This document shows positions 53,575 to 62,219 of a DNA stretch of 64,000 bases, one piece after another; position 1 is the stretch's first letter; every line of letters begins with the position of its first letter. The notes beneath the pieces are model-generated. The model had not been told where the DNA came from. It saw only the letters and a program-made list of their open reading frames with translations, and ran no database searches. Position numbers and translations under genes: made by a program. This DNA is from Dysgonomonadaceae bacterium PH5-43 (GTDB lineage: Bacteria > Bacteroidota > Bacteroidia > Bacteroidales > Azobacteroidaceae). Where the stretch lies: contig JARXWK010000008.1 in NCBI GenBank assembly GCA_029916745.1, positions 41,355 through 105,354 on the forward strand. The letters run 5' to 3'.

Positions 53575-54294
53575 ATGAGCATACTAATACACAAACCGTT
53601 TTCAATAAGCGAAACAGAGACAGGTATTAAGAACTCTGATATTATTTACCCAAATTCTGACTCTGTTAATAAAAGAGATCGATTATTTATAACCTGTGGT
53701 AACAACAATTCTGATATTGCAGGAAAGTTATTATGCGAATCAATTAATCTATACTTCAATTCTTTTCTTGATAAAGAAGACGAAGTATCTCCCGATTTTT
53801 TAGCTAAAGCTATACGTATGGGAGAGATAGCCATATCAGACTATAAAAAGAACAATCCCAACAAGAGAGGAATAAACACTACCTTTTCTTTATTCTTCCT
53901 TGCCTCCGACTGTATATATATATGTCAGATTGGCAATAGCCACATTTATCAAATAAGAGATAATCTTATTACACATAAGTATATAGACTTGTCCGACCAA
54001 GTGATAAGGGGTGCTGATTATCCTGTAAAAATAAATTTAATATCCTTAACCGACATCAAAGCTAATGATCAGTTTTTTATTTGTCAGGGTAATTTAACGA
54101 CATCAGACGAAGATAGCATCATCAATATACTATCTGAATTTGCAAGCTCTGACGAAAAGTTATTACAAATAAAGAATTATTATCTAAATAAATATAAGAG
54201 TCATTTTTCGGGTCATCTAATACCCATAAAAGAGGTAAAAGAAGAACAATCGTTCAAACAAAGAGTTAATGCTCTTGTGTATTCTTTCATTTAA
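53575..54294 (+). CDS. PP2C-fold protein lacking catalytic aspartates (pseudophosphatase)
   Basis: A 239-residue protein with the spacing of a PP2C (PPM) phosphatase but degraded metal sites. DRLFITCGNNNSD (residues 35-47) stands where CDGxGG is expected, IGNSHIYQIR (119-128) where GDSRxYxxR is expected, and FFICQGNLT (167-175) where FxLCSDGLT is expected. NTTFSLFFL matches the GTTL strand. Asp22 of the NED motif remains, but its Glu is Ser. This is inferred by eye; catalysis by Mn/Mg is unlikely. It lies 6 bp before the serine acetyltransferase gene and is probably cotranscribed. Confidence 0.65.
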   Translation: MSILIHKPFSISETETGIKNSDIIYPNSDSVNKRDRLFITCGNNNSDIAGKLLCESINLYFNSFLDKEDEVSPDFLAKAIRMGEIAISDYKKNNPNKRGINTTFSLFFLASDCIYICQIGNSHIYQIRDNLITHKYIDLSDQVIRGADYPVKINLISLTDIKANDQFFICQGNLTTSDEDSIINILSEFASSDEKLLQIKNYYLNKYKSHFSGHLIPIKEVKEEQSFKQRVNALVYSFI

Positions 54295-54300
54295 GTAATT

Positions 54301-55179
54301 ATGAATAAAAATTTAATTCCCAAAACAGTTAAGCTATTAACTATTGATCATAAAGATAAATACCCTAACATTCCTATTCACGAACAGCGAATGCCTTCTT
54401 TAGAGTGTTTAACTGAAATAGTAGAAGTAATACGCTCTATAGTTTTTCCTGGATACTTTGGCAACTCATTAGTAAATAATATTTCTATATCGTACAACAC
54501 CGGCGTTTGTTTACAAAGACTTGCTTTTCTTTTATCTTCTCAAATAAACGATGCTCTACTTTTCAAATCAGAAGAAGTAGATTATATAAAAACAAAAGAA
54601 ATAGCTAACAATTTAACGTCTGCCTTTATTACAAAGCTACCTGAAATAAAAGAAATGTTATCTGATGATGTGGGTGCTATCTTAAACAACGACCCTTCTG
54701 CTACAAACTTAGGAGAAGTAATTTTCTGTTATCCAGCTATAAAAGCAATCTTAAACTATAGAGTAGCTCACGAGTTGTATTTATTAGAAGTTCCTCTACT
54801 ACCAAGAATGATTTCAGAAATGGCCCACTCAGAAACAGGAATCGATATTCACCCTGGAGCACAGATAGGTAAAAGCTTTGCTATTGACCATGGTACAGGT
54901 ATAGTTATAGGGCAAACAACTATAATAGGCAATAACGTTACCTTATATCAGGGGGTAACATTAGGTGCTAAGAATTTTACTTTAGACGACGAAGGACATC
55001 CAATGGACATAGCTCGCCACCCAATATTAGAAGATAATGTTACTGTTTATTCTAACTCATCTATTTTAGGAAGAATAACTATAGGTAAGGGTACAATAAT
55101 AGGCGGTAACGTCTGGTTGACCCATAGTGTTCCGCCTAATTCTAAAATTCAACAAACCAGATGTAGCGAGGAGTGTTAA
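54301..55179 (+). CDS. Serine O-acetyltransferase (EpsC/CysE type)
   Basis: A 292-residue enzyme making O-acetylserine for cysteine. The C-terminal left-handed beta helix is clear: IDIHPGAQIGKSFAIDHGTG (quoted in part), VIGQTTIIGNNVTLYQGVTLG, and a final ITIGKGTIIGGNVW coil. The catalytic His residues are in DIHPGA and DHGTG. The long helical N-terminus (about 165 residues) is the EpsC form common in Bacteroidales. It overlaps nadC by 4 bp at converging 3' ends. Confidence 0.93.
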   Translation: MNKNLIPKTVKLLTIDHKDKYPNIPIHEQRMPSLECLTEIVEVIRSIVFPGYFGNSLVNNISISYNTGVCLQRLAFLLSSQINDALLFKSEEVDYIKTKEIANNLTSAFITKLPEIKEMLSDDVGAILNNDPSATNLGEVIFCYPAIKAILNYRVAHELYLLEVPLLPRMISEMAHSETGIDIHPGAQIGKSFAIDHGTGIVIGQTTIIGNNVTLYQGVTLGAKNFTLDDEGHPMDIARHPILEDNVTVYSNSSILGRITIGKGTIIGGNVWLTHSVPPNSKIQQTRCSEEC

Positions 55180-56036
55180 AAAGCTTTCAAACTCATATCT
55201 AAACTCTTTACTGAGTGAGTAAGAGCTCCTACTGAAATAAAATCTACACCTGTTTCTGCATAATCTCTTAATGTATCGAAAGTTATACCACCAGATGATT
55301 CAATATCGAATCTGCGGTTTACTATCTCTACTGCTTTACGCGTATCTTCAACAGAGAAATTGTCGAGCATAATACGATCTATCCCCCCTACCCCTAAAGC
55401 CTCATTAAGTTCGTCGAAGTTACGAACCTCTATTTCTATAGGAAGATTTTTCCCTTTTTCTTTAAGATATTCCTTAGCTCGATTTATAGCGTTAGTTATA
55501 CCTCCAGCAAAATCGACGTGATTATCTTTAAGCAAAATCATATCAAACAAACCGATACGATGGTTAGTACCCCCTCCTATCTTCACAGCTTCTTTTTCGA
55601 GCATACGCATACCTGGAGTAGTTTTGCGAGTATCAAGCACACGAGTATTTGTACCTTCCAGTTGCTTTACATACTTACGAGTAACGGTTGCTATACCACT
55701 CATACGTTGCATAACGTTAAGAACTAAACGTTCTGTTTGAAGCAGCGATTGAACCTTACCTTCAACAGTGAACGCTATTTCTCCATACTTAACCTCCGCT
55801 CCATCATTAATGAATACAGTAATATTAAGTGCAGGGTCGAAAGTATGAAATATCTTCTTTGCTATTTCAACACCAGCCAATACTCCGTCTTCTTTAATAA
55901 TTAATTGAACCTTTCCTATTGCTGTGTCAGGGATAGTTGAAAGAGTTGTATGGTCGCCATCAGCTATATCTTCTCTAAAAGCAAGATTTATTAAATCGGT
56001 TGTTAATTGGTCTATCTCTAAATTTGTTTGTGCCAT
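55176..56036 (-). CDS. nadC: Nicotinate-nucleotide pyrophosphorylase (carboxylating)
   Basis: A 286-residue enzyme making nicotinate mononucleotide from quinolinate and PRPP. LDTRKTTPGMRMLEKEAVKIGG (quoted in part) is the quinolinate-binding segment, LLKDNHVDFAGG and IEIEVRNFDELNEA follow, and SSGGI near the end binds phosphate. Full length. It is last in a minus-strand run after the C1 peptidase and DUF454 genes, 7 bp from the latter. Confidence 0.96.
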   Translation of the reverse strand: MAQTNLEIDQLTTDLINLAFREDIADGDHTTLSTIPDTAIGKVQLIIKEDGVLAGVEIAKKIFHTFDPALNITVFINDGAEVKYGEIAFTVEGKVQSLLQTERLVLNVMQRMSGIATVTRKYVKQLEGTNTRVLDTRKTTPGMRMLEKEAVKIGGGTNHRIGLFDMILLKDNHVDFAGGITNAINRAKEYLKEKGKNLPIEIEVRNFDELNEALGVGGIDRIMLDNFSVEDTRKAVEIVNRRFDIESSGGITFDTLRDYAETGVDFISVGALTHSVKSLDMSLKAF

Positions 56037-56043
56037 TTCTTTT

Positions 56044-56409
56044 TTATTTACTTTTGAATGATAATATATGTATACTCACCCCTATTGCAATCAGCAAGAG
56101 TAGTATATCTAACCAAGTTTTATCAACAATAAAGATTATGCTATTTATGATGCTTAACCAAAGCACCGATATAGCTATAATCTTTATTTTTAGAGGTATT
56201 ATTTTGTGCTCTCTGTAATTGATAATATAAGGACCTAAATGTTTATGTTTGAGTAACCAATTATATGCTTCAGGCGAACTTCTAAAATAACAATAAGCCG
56301 TTAGCAACAAGAAAGGTGTGGTAGGTAGTAGTGGTAAAAATATCCCTATTATACCTAAAACTAAACTTATCGAACCTAATATTATAAATAACCAGCGGAG
56401 CAAGAACAT
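56044..56409 (-). CDS. YbaN/DUF454 family inner-membrane protein
   Basis: A 121-residue protein with three to four helices. LGIIGIFLPLLPTTPFLLLTAYCYFRSS (quoted in part: GIFLPLLPTTPFLLL) is the DUF454 hallmark, followed by a YIINYREH segment. Function unknown. It lies 5 bp after the C1 peptidase gene and 7 bp before nadC. Confidence 0.9.
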   Translation of the reverse strand: MFLLRWLFIILGSISLVLGIIGIFLPLLPTTPFLLLTAYCYFRSSPEAYNWLLKHKHLGPYIINYREHKIIPLKIKIIAISVLWLSIINSIIFIVDKTWLDILLLLIAIGVSIHILSFKSK

Positions 56410-56414
56410 CGTTC

Positions 56415-57602
56415 TTAATTCAACTTAAGTTTATTCTTTATAGCTTTTGGTAATGCATCTTTATGTACTACAATGTTAGTAGTTTTGTAAGATACGAAAG
56501 CCTTAGAAGCATACCAAGTTCCTTTATAGTCGCCAGTTTCGCCCCAAGAATTTTTCACCATATAATATTGAGTTCCATTCTGATCTTTAGCTATTCCATA
56601 AATAAGCATACCGTGATCGTCTGTAGTTTCAAAAGTATCAAAACCCTCTTGACGCATCTCTTGAGTAATAGTTTTTTCAGGAACTGGAGACTTTAATGTG
56701 TTTATCATATTATCTCTTTCTTTTTGAGATAAGCCTAACCAGTTAGCTTGATCTGAACCTATAGTTTCCGAAGCATCAGCATCAGGAACAACCGCTATTC
56801 CCTTTCTGTTAAATCCTTTTTCACTAACATCTGAAGCCCAAGCCACAGAATAACCTTTATTCAAAGCATTATCTATAACTTGCATCATTTCGTCTAAAGG
56901 AAGATTGTATGATGGAGCCCATCTCCAGTTGTCGGGAACTTCAATTGCAAAAGTAGAATAAAAAGGGTGATGAGTAAATGATGTAATCGAGATATAATCA
57001 TCAGCGTTTATTCCTAATGATTTAGTAAAACTTTCTGGTGTATACTCTACACCTTTATAAGTAAAAGTTTCTGGTATTTCGCCAAGGTAAGCATCTAATA
57101 TTGAACAATATCCTTTATACCAAGCAGTAGACAATTTCTTATTTGGATTTTTAACTATACCCTCTATGTAGCCAGTAAGAGCAGCTTCCATTTCACTATG
57201 TTTGTGAGTTGTTTCTCCATAATTCAACCCTGTCATTGCCTCCTCAGGAAGTATACCATAATATTTAATACAATCAATAACGTCGGCAAAAGCACCACCT
57301 TGTCCGAAGTTTGTTTTTCCGTGCATACGCACATACTTCATAGCTTTATCTTCGTAGCTCTTACGCACTATATACATCTCCGATAAATCTATTTCGCCCT
57401 TACCCATACGAATTAATTCAGACTCTATCATACCTAAGCCCGAATATCCCCAACAAGTACCTGCGCTATTCTGATTTTTAATAGATGTAATAGGAACTTC
57501 TTTTACTACTTCAAAATTAAAACCCTCCTGCTTTTCTTCTTGTGCCGACAAGCACACTGGAATAATTAGCAAACCTAAAACTAATGCGAGAAAATGTTTC
57601 AT
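56415..57602 (-). CDS. C1-family (papain-like) cysteine peptidase, exported
   Basis: A 395-residue protease related to bleomycin hydrolase/PepC. Signal peptide residues 1-20 (CLSA). Catalytic residues: Cys50 in NSAGTCWGYSG, His330 in TTDDHGMLIYG, Asn351 in VKNSWGE. Unlike cytosolic PepC it is exported, so it works in the periplasm or outside. It begins a three-gene unit (peptidase, DUF454, nadC). A TATCTTTG -7 element lies at 57638-57645. Confidence 0.93.
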   Translation of the reverse strand: MKHFLALVLGLLIIPVCLSAQEEKQEGFNFEVVKEVPITSIKNQNSAGTCWGYSGLGMIESELIRMGKGEIDLSEMYIVRKSYEDKAMKYVRMHGKTNFGQGGAFADVIDCIKYYGILPEEAMTGLNYGETTHKHSEMEAALTGYIEGIVKNPNKKLSTAWYKGYCSILDAYLGEIPETFTYKGVEYTPESFTKSLGINADDYISITSFTHHPFYSTFAIEVPDNWRWAPSYNLPLDEMMQVIDNALNKGYSVAWASDVSEKGFNRKGIAVVPDADASETIGSDQANWLGLSQKERDNMINTLKSPVPEKTITQEMRQEGFDTFETTDDHGMLIYGIAKDQNGTQYYMVKNSWGETGDYKGTWYASKAFVSYKTTNIVVHKDALPKAIKNKLKLN

Positions 57603-57637
57603 GATTTATACATTCTTTTTTGTTAATAATTTTCCCA

Positions 57638-57645
57638 CAAAGATA
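57638..57645 (-). promoter_or_regulatory. -7 element (TATCTTTG) of the C1 peptidase operon
   Basis: Minus-strand TATCTTTG, 35 bp before ATG 57602. It sits 2 bp after the end of the small upstream gene, so its -33 region is inside that gene. Confidence 0.6.
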
Positions 57646-57646
57646 G

Positions 57647-57868
57647 TCATTTTATAGTAATTGGCTCTAATTTATATAAGACTTTATCTTTATAAACTTC
57701 TGAATTACAAATCAAATAAGCCTTATATCTTTTCAAAAACATAGTATTAAAACAAGAGGTTATCCAAGATTTGAATGTTACCTTACTGTAATCTACCACT
57801 TTTTTCGACAAAGAAACCGTTTTCTCTATTTCAAAAATAACTCCTTTTGCTTGACTAATTGTTTTCAT
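57647..57868 (-). CDS. Small hypothetical protein (73 aa)
   Basis: I do not recognise this protein. It is basic (many Lys), with no signal peptide or membrane helix, a Cys at about 39 and another near 53, and Tyr-rich second half (KRYKAYLICNSEVYKDKVLY). An ATG at 57892 is in frame but would sit at the predicted transcription start, so ATG 57868 is preferred. A well-formed promoter (57900-57931) supports a real gene. Confidence 0.55.
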   Translation of the reverse strand: MKTISQAKGVIFEIEKTVSLSKKVVDYSKVTFKSWITSCFNTMFLKRYKAYLICNSEVYKDKVLYKLEPITIK

Positions 57869-57899
57869 AATAAAATCTTTTTTATTTATCATTGTATTG

Positions 57900-57931
57900 C
57901 AAATATAAATGCTTATTTTTAACCTCTCAAA
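57900..57931 (-). promoter_or_regulatory. Promoter of the 73-aa gene (TTTG-N20-TATATTTG)
   Basis: Minus-strand TTTG (57931-57928) and TATATTTG (57907-57900), 20 bp apart. Confidence 0.6.
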
Positions 57932-58025
57932 TAAAAACAAGGCAAAAGCCGAAGGGTAATTGAATCTTAATTGTCTTGTGATTTTATGAGATTTTTCCGT
58001 AACAATTTCATAATAACGAAATAAA

Positions 58026-59429
58026 ATGAACAAGTTTTTACTCGCAAACACTCTATTCTTTCTTTACTTATTTTGCTTTAATGCGAATGCTGAAAACACC
58101 GATAGTAGTAAGCAAAAAGAGACTCTTATATATAAGATTAATATCGACTCCGAGATTAATACCACATCGCATATCATTTTAAGCAATGGACTAAAAGAGG
58201 CTAATAAACGAAATGCTGATGCAGTGCTTCTACATCTTAACACTTATGGAGGCGGATTGATGGAAGCCGACTCTATGCGAACGGCTATTCTTTATTACAA
58301 TATTCCTGTTTACGTTTTTATCGACAATAATGCTGCCAGCGCAGGAGCTTTAATATCTATTGCTTGCGATAAAATATTTATGAGACCCGGCTCAAGTATT
58401 GGCGCAGCTACTGTTGTTGAAGGCATTACAGGAGGTGAAGCTCCCGACAAATATCAATCTTATATGCGTTCAATTATCCGAGCCACTGCCGAAGCTCAAG
58501 GCAAAGACACTATTATATCAGGAAACGATACCACTTATAAATGGAAACGCGATCCTCTTATTGCCGAAGCTATGGTAGATGATAGGATTAGTATTCCTAA
58601 TCTTATTGATTCGGGTAAAACACTCACACTTACAGCCAATGAAGCTCTTATTCATGGATATTGTGATGGTATAGTTAATTCGGAAAAAGAGATTATTACC
58701 GATTATCTTAAGTGCAACGAATATAAGATTGAAGAATACAAATCATCTTTTTACGACAAATTAAAAGGCTTCCTTACAAGTCCTGGTTTTCAAGCAATAC
58801 TAATAATGATTATCGTAGCTGGAATATATTTCGAATTGCAATCACCAGGTATAGGATTTCCTTCAATAGCAGCTATTACAGCAGCCATACTGTACTTCAC
58901 CCCTTTATATTTAGACGGCTTAGCTCAACACTGGGAAGTTATAATCTTTATAATAGGTATAATATTAGTATTACTGGAAATATTCGTAATACCAGGCTTT
59001 GGCATAGCTGGCATTGGAGGTATTATATTAATAGGAATGGGGTTAATATTTGCGATGCTAAACAACGACTACTTCACATTTCGAGAAGTTGAAATACCAG
59101 ACGTTTCTCGCTCCGTATTAACAGTGCTATCGGGTATGCTTCTGAGTTTTATTGCCATACTGTGGCTATCGTCACGTATTGGAGAGAAAGGAATGTTCAG
59201 AAAAATAGCTCTTAAAACCGACTTAGAGAGTTCATCAACGGTTAGCACTTCTGAGTTTAACTTACTCGAAAAAGAAGGAATAGCAATGACCGACCTCAGA
59301 CCTTCTGGAAAAATAATGGTAAATGGAGAAGTTTACGATGCCATATCCAACAACTCGTTCATAGAGCGAAACACTCCCATAAAGGTTATAAAAATTGAGA
59401 ATATGCAATACCGTGTAGAAAGATTATAA
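58026..59429 (+). CDS. NfeD-family membrane serine protease
   Basis: A 467-residue protein. A signal peptide (ending NANA) leads to a ClpP/crotonase-type protease domain: LHLNTYGGGLMEADSM, then NNAASAGALIS with the nucleophile Ser. Four to five membrane helices lie at about 245-390, and a C-terminal NfeD OB-fold (IAMTDLRPSGKIMVNGEVYDA, quoted in part) ends the chain. This is the long NfeD form. Such proteins usually pair with an SPFH/flotillin partner; none is adjacent here. Confidence 0.92.
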   Translation: MNKFLLANTLFFLYLFCFNANAENTDSSKQKETLIYKINIDSEINTTSHIILSNGLKEANKRNADAVLLHLNTYGGGLMEADSMRTAILYYNIPVYVFIDNNAASAGALISIACDKIFMRPGSSIGAATVVEGITGGEAPDKYQSYMRSIIRATAEAQGKDTIISGNDTTYKWKRDPLIAEAMVDDRISIPNLIDSGKTLTLTANEALIHGYCDGIVNSEKEIITDYLKCNEYKIEEYKSSFYDKLKGFLTSPGFQAILIMIIVAGIYFELQSPGIGFPSIAAITAAILYFTPLYLDGLAQHWEVIIFIIGIILVLLEIFVIPGFGIAGIGGIILIGMGLIFAMLNNDYFTFREVEIPDVSRSVLTVLSGMLLSFIAILWLSSRIGEKGMFRKIALKTDLESSSTVSTSEFNLLEKEGIAMTDLRPSGKIMVNGEVYDAISNNSFIERNTPIKVIKIENMQYRVERL

Positions 59430-59467
59430 TACTTTGGGGTTACACCATAAACGGTTACAATAAAAAA

Positions 59468-59492
59468 GCAGTTATTTTCAGAAAATAACTGC
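59468..59492. terminator. Bidirectional terminator between nfeD and tRNA-Met
   Basis: GCAGTTATTTT-CAG-AAAATAACTGC, a perfect 11-bp stem flanked by an A-run and a T-run. It can serve both converging genes. Confidence 0.88.
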
Positions 59493-59502
59493 TTTTTTAT
59501 TG

Positions 59503-59576
59503 TAGCGGGACCGAGAATTGAACTCGGGACCTCATGATTATGAATCATGCGCTCTAACCATCTGAGCTATCCCGCC
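59503..59576 (-). tRNA. tRNA-Met (anticodon CAT)
   Basis: A 74-nt cloverleaf. Acceptor GGCGGGA/TCCCGCT with a G1-U72 wobble, anticodon stem CATGA/TCATG around loop TTCATAA, T-arm CCGAG-TTCAATT-CTCGG. It lacks the three G-C pairs of an initiator, so it is an elongator Met, or less likely an Ile2 tRNA read after lysidine modification. CCA is not encoded. Confidence 0.9.
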
Positions 59577-59590
59577 AACGATTTCGAGTG

Positions 59591-59620
59591 CAAAGGTAAT
59601 TCTTATTTTTTAATTTGCAA
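59591..59620 (-). promoter_or_regulatory. Promoter of tRNA-Met (TTG-N19-TACCTTTG)
   Basis: Minus-strand TTG (59620-59618) and TACCTTTG (59598-59591). The bases TACCTTTGCACTCG are identical in the tRNA-Arg promoter. Confidence 0.7.
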
Positions 59621-59664
59621 TATCTAAACGTATTTTTTTACAATAAGCTTATTATTATCTTTAG

Positions 59665-60555
59665 CTAAAACATCAAACCTATCGCTAAGAGCAAAGAAAA
59701 TATTAAAAGATTTCTTGAACTTTCTTTCAATATCTGAATTAATCCCATACCTTTATATATACTAATCATCTTCCTCCAGGTAATTATATGAAAAGGCAGG
59801 TAAAACAAAGGCAGTATTGCTGCATAAACATTGCCACCAACTAAGAAATACATACAACACAAAGCGGCTGCAACACCGTTAAACAGATAAAAATAACTAC
59901 CAAATACTTCTCCAAAAATAACAATGGTAGTTTTTTTACCAACATTTTTATCAGTGTCTCTATCTCTATAGTTATTGGCAACCAATATATTAGTGATAAC
60001 AAACCCCATTGCTAATCCACATATAATTACATCTGTATTCCAGCTTAAAGCCTGCACATAATAAGTAAAGCCCACAGGAATTAAGCCAAAGAAAACCATC
60101 ACGCAAACATCTCCTAACCCATTTGATGATAAAGGATATGGACCTCCCGAATAGGCTAAGGCAAAAATCACAATTACTACACCAACAATTATTAATTGCC
60201 AACCCCCATAAAACACAAGAGATAAACCCAACAAAGCATCAAAAACCAATAAGACTAAAGTAACATACAGCATTGTTTTGGGCTTAATCCAGCCTTCGGC
60301 TACTGCGCGTTTCGGACCTAACCGCTCTTCGTTGTCTATTCCTTTTTTATAGTCGAAATAGTCGTTGGCAAAATTAGATATAATTTGAGCTGTAAGCGCA
60401 AAAAATAAACAGATAAGAGCAGGTGTTAAATTAAATGTTTTTGTAGAATAAGCTAAAGCCGAAGCCACAAACACAGGACAAGCCGAGGCAGGCAATGTGT
60501 TAGGACGCGATGCTAACACCCAAGCTTTAAAAGTTTTTTTCTTAATATTTTCCAT
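59665..60555 (-). CDS. menA: 1,4-dihydroxy-2-naphthoate polyprenyltransferase
   Basis: A 296-residue UbiA-family membrane enzyme that prenylates DHNA to demethylmenaquinone. SRPNTLPASACPVF at the start and NFANDYFDYKKGID (Asp-rich Mg-PPi site) followed by LGPKRAVAEGW are diagnostic of MenA; the second Asp site is NYRDRDTDKNVGKK. About nine helices. The start at ATG 60555 is downstream of the -7 element (60566-60573). It is divergent from the next menaquinone gene, menG. Confidence 0.95.
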   Translation of the reverse strand: MENIKKKTFKAWVLASRPNTLPASACPVFVASALAYSTKTFNLTPALICLFFALTAQIISNFANDYFDYKKGIDNEERLGPKRAVAEGWIKPKTMLYVTLVLLVFDALLGLSLVFYGGWQLIIVGVVIVIFALAYSGGPYPLSSNGLGDVCVMVFFGLIPVGFTYYVQALSWNTDVIICGLAMGFVITNILVANNYRDRDTDKNVGKKTTIVIFGEVFGSYFYLFNGVAAALCCMYFLVGGNVYAAILPLFYLPFHIITWRKMISIYKGMGLIQILKESSRNLLIFSLLLAIGLMF

Positions 60556-60565
60556 ATTCAAGCTA

Positions 60566-60593
60566 CAAAGATACAGAAAGAGTAGTAACTTTG
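60566..60593. promoter_or_regulatory. Overlapping divergent menA/menG promoters
   Basis: Minus-strand TATCTTTG (60573-60566) for menA and plus-strand TAACTTTG (60586-60593) for menG are back to back, 12 bp apart. Their -33 regions must therefore cross into each other's -7 region. Confidence 0.65.
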
Positions 60594-60614
60594 CATTCCT
60601 TAAAATATAAAAAT

Positions 60615-61355
60615 ATGACTTACAAGGCTGAAAAAATAGTTCCTTTCGAAACACAAACTTCATCTAAGGGAGAACAAATAGAATATATGTTCGACGAAAT
60701 TGCTCCTCAGTACGATAAACTAAACACTCTTATGTCTTTAGGCTTAGATAAAATATGGCGAAAAAAAGGAATACTTAAATTAAAAGCCTTAAAACCTAAA
60801 ACTATATTAGACATAGCTACTGGCACTGGCGATTTAGCAATAAATGCTTATCGACTGCTTAACCCAGAGCAAATATTAGGCATTGATATTTCGGAAGGTA
60901 TGATGAACGTTGGACGAGAAAAAGTAAAGAAACAAGGCTTATCGGAACACATACAATTTCAATGGCAAGATTGCACTAAGTTAAGTTTAGAATCAAACTA
61001 TTTCGATGCCGCTATGGTGGCTTTCGGCATTCGTAACTTTGAAGATTTAGATAGAGGTTTACAAAACATACTGAATGTTTTAAGACCTGGAGGACAGCTT
61101 ATGATACTCGAACTTTCAACTCCTGAGTATTTCCCTATGAAACAAGCTTATCATATTTATAGTCGCTATATTATTCCAACTTTAGGTAAACGACTCACAA
61201 AAAGTCAGGAAGCATATAAATATCTTCCAAAATCAATAGCAGCATTCCCTCAAAATAGGACAATGAAAGAAATATTAGAAAAAAATGGTTTTGCATCAGT
61301 AACTTATCATAAGTTATTCCCTGGTGTTTGTACACTTTATATTGCAACAAAGTAA
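60615..61355 (+). CDS. menG: Demethylmenaquinone methyltransferase
   Basis: A 246-residue SAM methyltransferase (UbiE/MenG) making menaquinone. YDKLNTLMSLGLDKIWRK near residue 30, SAM motif I DIATGTGDLAI, and VAFGIRNFEDLDRG are family blocks. No ubiquinone gene is nearby and the organism group is anaerobic, so MenG is the sensible name. TTG at 60591 is rejected as a start because it is part of the -7 element. It is 3 bp before the BASS gene. Confidence 0.95.
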   Translation: MTYKAEKIVPFETQTSSKGEQIEYMFDEIAPQYDKLNTLMSLGLDKIWRKKGILKLKALKPKTILDIATGTGDLAINAYRLLNPEQILGIDISEGMMNVGREKVKKQGLSEHIQFQWQDCTKLSLESNYFDAAMVAFGIRNFEDLDRGLQNILNVLRPGGQLMILELSTPEYFPMKQAYHIYSRYIIPTLGKRLTKSQEAYKYLPKSIAAFPQNRTMKEILEKNGFASVTYHKLFPGVCTLYIATK

Positions 61356-61358
61356 ATT

Positions 61359-62219
61359 ATGAACACTATATTTATTGTGCTCCCTATACTTGCTATCCTG
61401 ATGTTTCAGTTAGGCATAGAGCTTAATGTAAAAGATTTCAGTTTATTTATTAAGCGTCCGAAACCTGTTATTATAGGACTTATAGGTCAGCTATTTTTAC
61501 TTCCTCTTTTAGCTTTTGTGTGGGCTTATGTTTTCAAATTAGAACCTTTGTTTTTTATAGGATTAATCTTAATAGCGTGTTCGCCAGGAGGTAGTTCTTC
61601 CAACATATTTTCTTTGTTAGCTAAAGGAGACATTGCGTTGTCGGTAACGTTAACCGCTTTTAGCAGTGTGCTCACCTTGTTTACTATTCCTGTAATAATG
61701 TCAGCAGTAATAAATCTTATAGATGAATACAGCGACCAATCAATAAATCTACCTTTAGGTTCTTTGATAGCTCAAAATATTATAATGATGTTAGTGCCTA
61801 TATTATTGGGATTATTGTTTAAGTATAAGTTGCCCGAAAAAGCCGAAAAGACAAGAAAATTTATAAGTAAAATAGCTTTTCCCGCCTTATTGGTATTGAT
61901 AACAGTATTTTTCATACAACATTACGCAACTATCTTACAGTATATCGGAAGATTAGGTATAGTTGTGTTATTACTTATCTTGTCGGCATTATTAGGAGGG
62001 TATTTACTATCCCTACTTACGGGTTTGAAAGAGAAAGAAAAACGCACCATAGTAATAGAGGTAGGAATGCAAAATGCAGCACAAGCCATAGCCATTGCTT
62101 CAAGCCCGTTTATCTTCAATAATGATATTATAGCCATTCCAGCTATATTATATTCGTTGTTGATGAATGTAGTATTGTTAGTCTACATCAGAATCAAGGC
62201 AAGACAAACTACTTCCTAA
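61359..62219 (+). CDS. Bile acid:sodium symporter (BASS) family transporter
   Basis: A 286-residue membrane protein with about 9-10 helices. [21 protein letters not shown], then [21 protein letters not shown] (quoted in part) and [20 protein letters not shown] segments are characteristic: Na+ sites involve the SPGGSSSN and GMQN motifs. Substrates in bacteria include bile acids, pantoate and others; this one is not predicted. It is cotranscribed with menG and overlaps ruvC by 11 bp at the 3' end. Confidence 0.9.
   Translation: MNTIFIVLPILAILMFQLGIELNVKDFSLFIKRPKPVIIGLIGQLFLLPLLAFVWAYVFKLEPLFFIGLILIACSPGGSSSNIFSLLAKGDIALSVTLTAFSSVLTLFTIPVIMSAVINLIDEYSDQSINLPLGSLIAQNIIMMLVPILLGLLFKYKLPEKAEKTRKFISKIAFPALLVLITVFFIQHYATILQYIGRLGIVVLLLILSALLGGYLLSLLTGLKEKEKRTIVIEVGMQNAAQAIAIASSPFIFNNDIIAIPAILYSLLMNVVLLVYIRIKARQTTS

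Noticed and set aside
59665..60663. Longer start of menA at 60663
   Set aside because: It would run through both divergent promoters and into menG; ATG 60555 matches the family start.
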